NCBI GenBank assembly: GCA_035477615.1
Contig: DATIKJ010000020.1
Location: 1-7,920, forward strand
Direction: 5' to 3'
DNA length: 7,920 bases
From: UBA2277 sp035477615
Lineage (GTDB): Bacteria > Patescibacteriota > Microgenomatia > UBA1400 > MFAQ01
Below the pieces are notes generated by a model that was not told where the DNA came from, searched no databases, and worked only from the letters and a program-made list of their open reading frames with translations. Shown in pieces: positions 6,112 through 7,920 of the stretch. Both the position numbers and the translations under genes were made by a program. The first letter of the stretch is position 1. Every line of letters starts with the position of its first letter.

Positions 6112-6836
6112 TCAATAAAAATTCTTTTCGCTAATCTCTCAAATCGATCGGGTTTTTTGCTATCCAAATACGTTAGATAATTACAGTCTCCAGAAATGAA
6201 ACTAAAAATCATGGAAAACTCATTCATATCTCCCTCATTTTCTTCAAGGTACTTCAAGTTACCAACTGTTTCATCATTATCCAATCTGCCTACAGCCACA
6301 CAAAAATCATTTTCTATTTTATGAAAACCAATCCCAAAACTAATATCTGCGACAACTAATCTTATAATTCTAGGTTCATCGAAATTTTCTCTCCTGGCTA
6401 TCTTAACCGGCTCCCATTTTCCCGTCTCTTCATCCTCAAAATATACTCCAAAAATTCCCTCCTCAACTTCCATATCTGCAATATATTTTTCTTTTATCTC
6501 CCCCATTCTGTCCAACACAACAGTCAAATCATCAATAACCTCCTCATCAAAATCATCACCGCTGTCTAATAAATTCCTTATGAACGATAGTATGTCTACC
6601 TTAATCGATGATAACTCCCCATCGTTGTTATAAATAGCACCAATACCCCAGTAGTAATTTATTGCTCTTAATCCGTTCTCGGACAAAGAAAAACTTACCC
6701 GTCCTCGTGATGTATCTGCCTCCCAACCCATCTGACCATAGCCTTCAATCTCGTTAGCCACCGTTCCCCCAAGATCCATCCTCGACTTTATGTTGAAATT
6801 TGGAATATGTCGCAAAAACTCGGCTGAGTTAGGCAT
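6108..6836 (-). CDS. Hypothetical acidic protein, 242 aa, coupled to rpmB
   Basis: I do not recognise this protein. It is soluble and acidic, without a signal peptide or membrane segment. Visible stretches are an Asp/Glu-rich region at ~91-105 (DSGDDFDEEVIDD), a helix-prone segment at ~103-120, alternating beta-like stretches (127-133, 156-182), and a basic C-terminus (SKKPDRFERLAKRIF). The start is supported by an 8-nt overlap with the end of rpmB (ATGCCTAA contains this start and the rpmB stop), a classic sign of translational coupling; only a weak AAGG lies upstream. It would be made in proportion to L28 from the leaderless rpmB mRNA. Its 3' end overlaps fmt. The high Lys/Ile/Asp/Glu content and the absence of a known domain suggest a lineage-specific protein. 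Confidence 0.75.
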   Translation of the reverse strand: MPNSAEFLRHIPNFNIKSRMDLGGTVANEIEGYGQMGWEADTSRGRVSFSLSENGLRAINYYWGIGAIYNNDGELSSIKVDILSFIRNLLDSGDDFDEEVIDDLTVVLDRMGEIKEKYIADMEVEEGIFGVYFEDEETGKWEPVKIARRENFDEPRIIRLVVADISFGIGFHKIENDFCVAVGRLDNDETVGNLKYLEENEGDMNEFSMIFSFISGDCNYLTYLDSKKPDRFERLAKRIFID

Positions 6837-7080
6837 TTACTTTTGCCTTAGCTACTTGCTCGGCTCTCTGAGTTTCTCTAAGCGTTCTCTTGCAGGTAGT
6901 ACACACTTTAATCTTTACTCTTGTACCTTCGATTACCAAGTGATGAACATGAAGATTTGGTTTACGAATTTTCTTAATTCTACGTTTTGAAAAACTGACT
7001 AAATTAATATGCTGAACTCCCTTACCACAAATGGCGCACTGAAGTTTCCCCTTTTCAGGCTGTTTGACTGTTTGTTTCAT
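6829..7080 (-). CDS. rpmB: 50S ribosomal protein L28, zinc-ribbon (C+) type
   Basis: An 83-aa basic protein of the large ribosomal subunit. The family pattern is seen in CAICGKGVQHINLVSFSKRR (15-34), IRKPNLH (38-44) and KVCTTCKRTL (58-67). Two CxxC pairs (Cys15/18 and Cys60/63) form a probable zinc site, so this is the zinc-binding C+ version. The ATG at 7080 is chosen over a GTG two codons upstream (7086): the -10 TAAAAT (7093-7088) leaves exactly 7 nt before the ATG, so the GTG would not be on the mRNA. It heads a two-gene unit with the coupled 242-aa gene and is divergent from the M50 protease gene across 52 bp. Confidence 0.93.
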   Translation of the reverse strand: MKQTVKQPEKGKLQCAICGKGVQHINLVSFSKRRIKKIRKPNLHVHHLVIEGTRVKIKVCTTCKRTLRETQRAEQVAKAKVNA

Positions 7081-7087
7081 GGGCACA

Positions 7088-7096
7088 ATTTTAGCA
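7088..7096 (-). promoter_or_regulatory. Extended -10 of rpmB, positioned for a leaderless mRNA
   Basis: Minus-strand TGCTAAAAT (7096-7088); the hexamer ends 7 nt before the ATG at 7080. It has the same layout as fmt although on the opposite strand, so the motif follows the genes and not the strand. Confidence 0.7.
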
Positions 7097-7114
7097 TATT
7101 TTCCACTTCACCGG

Positions 7115-7125
7115 TATACTAGAAT
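7115..7125 (+). promoter_or_regulatory. Probable -10 region of the M50 protease gene
   Basis: Two overlapping candidates, each 5 of 6 to TATAAT: TATACT (7115-7120) and TAGAAT (7120-7125). The second ends 7 nt before the ATG at 7133 and would give a leaderless mRNA; the first would give a leader of a few nucleotides. Neither has the TG extension, and no ribosome site is present. Confidence 0.5.
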
Positions 7126-7132
7126 AAAAGTT

Positions 7133-7759
7133 ATGTTGATTACACTACTCGGAATTCTTCTTACTATCGTTTCTCTTGTCTTGGCCGTGGCTATCCATGA
7201 GTTTGCTCATGCTTGTGCAGCCGACCGTCTGGGCGACCCAACCGCGCGCGCCGCCGGTAGACTAACTCTTAATCCTTTTGCTCACATCGATCCTGTTGGC
7301 ACTGTAGCTCTTCCCCTCGCTCTCATGCTCATATCTGGAGGTAACTTTGCTTTTGGCTGGGGCAAACCAACTCCCTACGACGAATACAATCTTCAACATC
7401 CTCGCCGCGATGTTGGTATTATTTCCATCGCGGGGCCCATCAGTAATTTGATTCTAGCTTCTATCATCGCCCTTGCCATTCACTTTCTTCCTTATACTTT
7501 TTCATATTTTCTAATCCCCTTGGTAATCGTTAATATTAGTCTCGCCATCTTCAACCTCATCCCTGTCGGTCCTCTTGATGGTCAAAAAATTATTTATGGT
7601 TTGCTACCTCGCGATCTTGCCTATGAGTATCAAGCAATCATGAATAAATATGGCACTCTTCTTCTTATCCTTCTTATCTTCCCCATCTTTGGCAGTTCTC
7701 CCGTTATGGCCATCCTAGATCCAGCCATTCGCTTCTTCATCCGCCTCCTCTTGCCATAA
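7133..7759 (+). CDS. Site-2-protease-like membrane zinc protease (peptidase family M50)
   Basis: A 208-aa polytopic metalloprotease that would cut substrates within the membrane. The zinc motif HEFAH (22-26) lies at the end of the first membrane segment (His22, Glu23, His26). The family stretch GRLTLNPFAHIDPVGT follows (42-57), and NLIPVGPLDG (141-150) supplies the third ligand, Asp149. Further hydrophobic segments lie near 58-70, 96-117, 122-140 and 172-190, with a hydrophobic C-terminus. It lacks a PDZ domain, so it is the minimal form and not RseP. The ATG at 7133 is chosen over an in-frame start at 7064, because the extra residues are non-hydrophobic and lie upstream of the -10 and across the divergent rpmB start. 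Substrates are unknown; housekeeping membrane proteolysis is likely. Confidence 0.92.
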   Translation: MLITLLGILLTIVSLVLAVAIHEFAHACAADRLGDPTARAAGRLTLNPFAHIDPVGTVALPLALMLISGGNFAFGWGKPTPYDEYNLQHPRRDVGIISIAGPISNLILASIIALAIHFLPYTFSYFLIPLVIVNISLAIFNLIPVGPLDGQKIIYGLLPRDLAYEYQAIMNKYGTLLLILLIFPIFGSSPVMAILDPAIRFFIRLLLP

Positions 7760-7776
7760 AATAAGGAAATATCTAA

Positions 7777-7920
7777 TTGTTTCCCGAAACAAAAAGTCCG
7801 TAGTCTATATTCAAGCATCATAACGAAGTTATGAGCGAATATAAGAGGAAGCACAGGAATAATATTTCCATAACAGTATTGTTATGGAAAAGATGACGAG
7901 CAAGCTCTTATTCCTCAATC
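7777..7920 (+). ncRNA. Candidate structured RNA, 5' portion (continues at window base 93)
   Basis: Non-coding sequence after the M50 gene. The main helix is a long hairpin: 7806-7812 with 7837-7843 (7 bp, UAUAUUC/GAAUAUA), then after an AA internal bulge 7815-7816 with 7835-7836, a bulged A7817, and 7818-7824 with 7828-7834 around a GAA triloop. Its 5' arm lies outside the terminal repeat and nearly all of its 3' arm inside it. Bases 7777-7785 can close the element with 136-145, and AGUCC (7795-7799) could pair with GGACU (125-129). A competing local hairpin, 7777-7782 with 7787-7792, is also possible. A weak -10-like TCTAAT occurs at 7772-7777. No known family is recognised. Confidence 0.4.
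7829..7920. repeat. Terminal direct repeat, right copy
   Basis: Identical to bases 1-92. If the two copies are one and the same locus, base 7920 is followed by base 93 and the unique length is 7,828 bp. The repeat starts inside the 3' half of a hairpin and stops inside the next structured segment, so its edges do not match any biological boundary. This favours an assembly overlap over a mobile repeat. Confidence 0.97.

Noticed and set aside
7081..7086. GTG start two codons upstream for rpmB
   Set aside because: The -10 hexamer at 7088-7093 places the transcript start at about 7080, so the GTG would not be transcribed.
7064..7132. N-terminal extension of the M50 protease from 7064
   Set aside because: It would overlap the divergent rpmB start and lie upstream of the -10. 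Minimal M50 proteases begin directly with the hydrophobic helix carrying HExxH, as the ATG at 7133 gives.
7777..7792. Hairpin 7777-7782 / 7787-7792 as a terminator for the M50 gene
   Set aside because: It is a 6-bp AT-rich stem followed by A and not T on the plus strand. It competes with the closing helix of the RNA candidate and does not look like a terminator.
7785..7800. GAAAC near GUC, suggesting a hammerhead ribozyme
   Set aside because: No CUGANGA partner was found in the right place and the three-stem layout cannot be drawn.
7837..7860. Resemblance to the RNase P RNA P4 region (GAGGAAG after a hairpin)
   Set aside because: The following bases do not match the conserved GAGGAAAGUCC core, the matching 3' ACAGAA...GGCUUA strand is absent, and the element is about half the usual size.
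1..7920. Plasmid, phage or mobile element, because the ends overlap
   Set aside because: There is no replication, integrase, transposase, capsid or partition gene. The genes are chromosomal housekeeping and envelope genes.
1..7920. CRISPR array, tRNA or rRNA genes
   Set aside because: No spaced short repeats, cloverleaf with CCA-type end, or rRNA-like segments were seen on either strand.

Overview
The window reads as a chromosomal fragment of a small-genome bacterium. It most resembles Candidate Phyla Radiation (Patescibacteria), possibly the Microgenomates side. The grounds are compact housekeeping genes (peptide deformylase, methionyl-tRNA formyltransferase, ribosomal protein L28), a large O-antigen-ligase/TPR membrane protein, a minimal site-2-type protease, several orphan short proteins, and many genes that begin almost directly after a -10 box with no Shine-Dalgarno site. 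This placement is an inference from gene content and style; there is no rRNA or other firm taxonomic marker here.

Layout, left to right. Bases 1-145 are non-coding and structured. Bases 171-2132 (+) encode a polytopic Wzy/O-antigen-ligase-family protein with C-terminal TPRs. A minus-strand two-gene unit follows (117-aa membrane protein, then 111-aa basic protein; 2876 down to 2169), with its own -35/-10 promoter, strong ribosome sites and terminator. A plus-strand 83-aa orphan (3029-3280) has its own promoter and terminator. Then come def (3347-3880, +), a TolB/WD40-like lipoprotein on the minus strand (5126 to 3942) with its own promoter and terminator, and fmt (5233-6111, +). fmt meets, tail to tail, an unknown 242-aa protein (6836 to 6108, -) that is translationally coupled to rpmB (7080 to 6829, -). 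Divergent from rpmB is an M50 protease (7133-7759, +). Bases 7760-7920 are non-coding.

The most striking point is that the first 92 bases (1-92) are repeated exactly as the last 92 (7829-7920). The window therefore closes on itself as a circular assembly path of 7,828 bp, or is bounded by a repeated element. Joining the ends makes a non-coding stretch of about 240 nt with several nested helices, including a possible closing helix and a hairpin cut exactly by the window boundary. It looks like a structured RNA of roughly 200 nt that I cannot assign to a known family.

Functionally, Fmt and Def form the N-formyl-methionine cycle (formylate initiator tRNA, then deformylate new proteins) and L28 belongs to the same translation theme. 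The ligase, the lipoprotein, the M50 protease and the small membrane protein are cell-envelope functions. Two control styles coexist. Five genes have a TGnTAAA(A/C)T extended -10, which for wzy-like, fmt and rpmB (and, without TG, M50) sits only 6-7 nt before the start codon, implying leaderless mRNAs. The minus-strand accessory units instead use a TTGACTTATAG-type promoter plus a canonical Shine-Dalgarno site.
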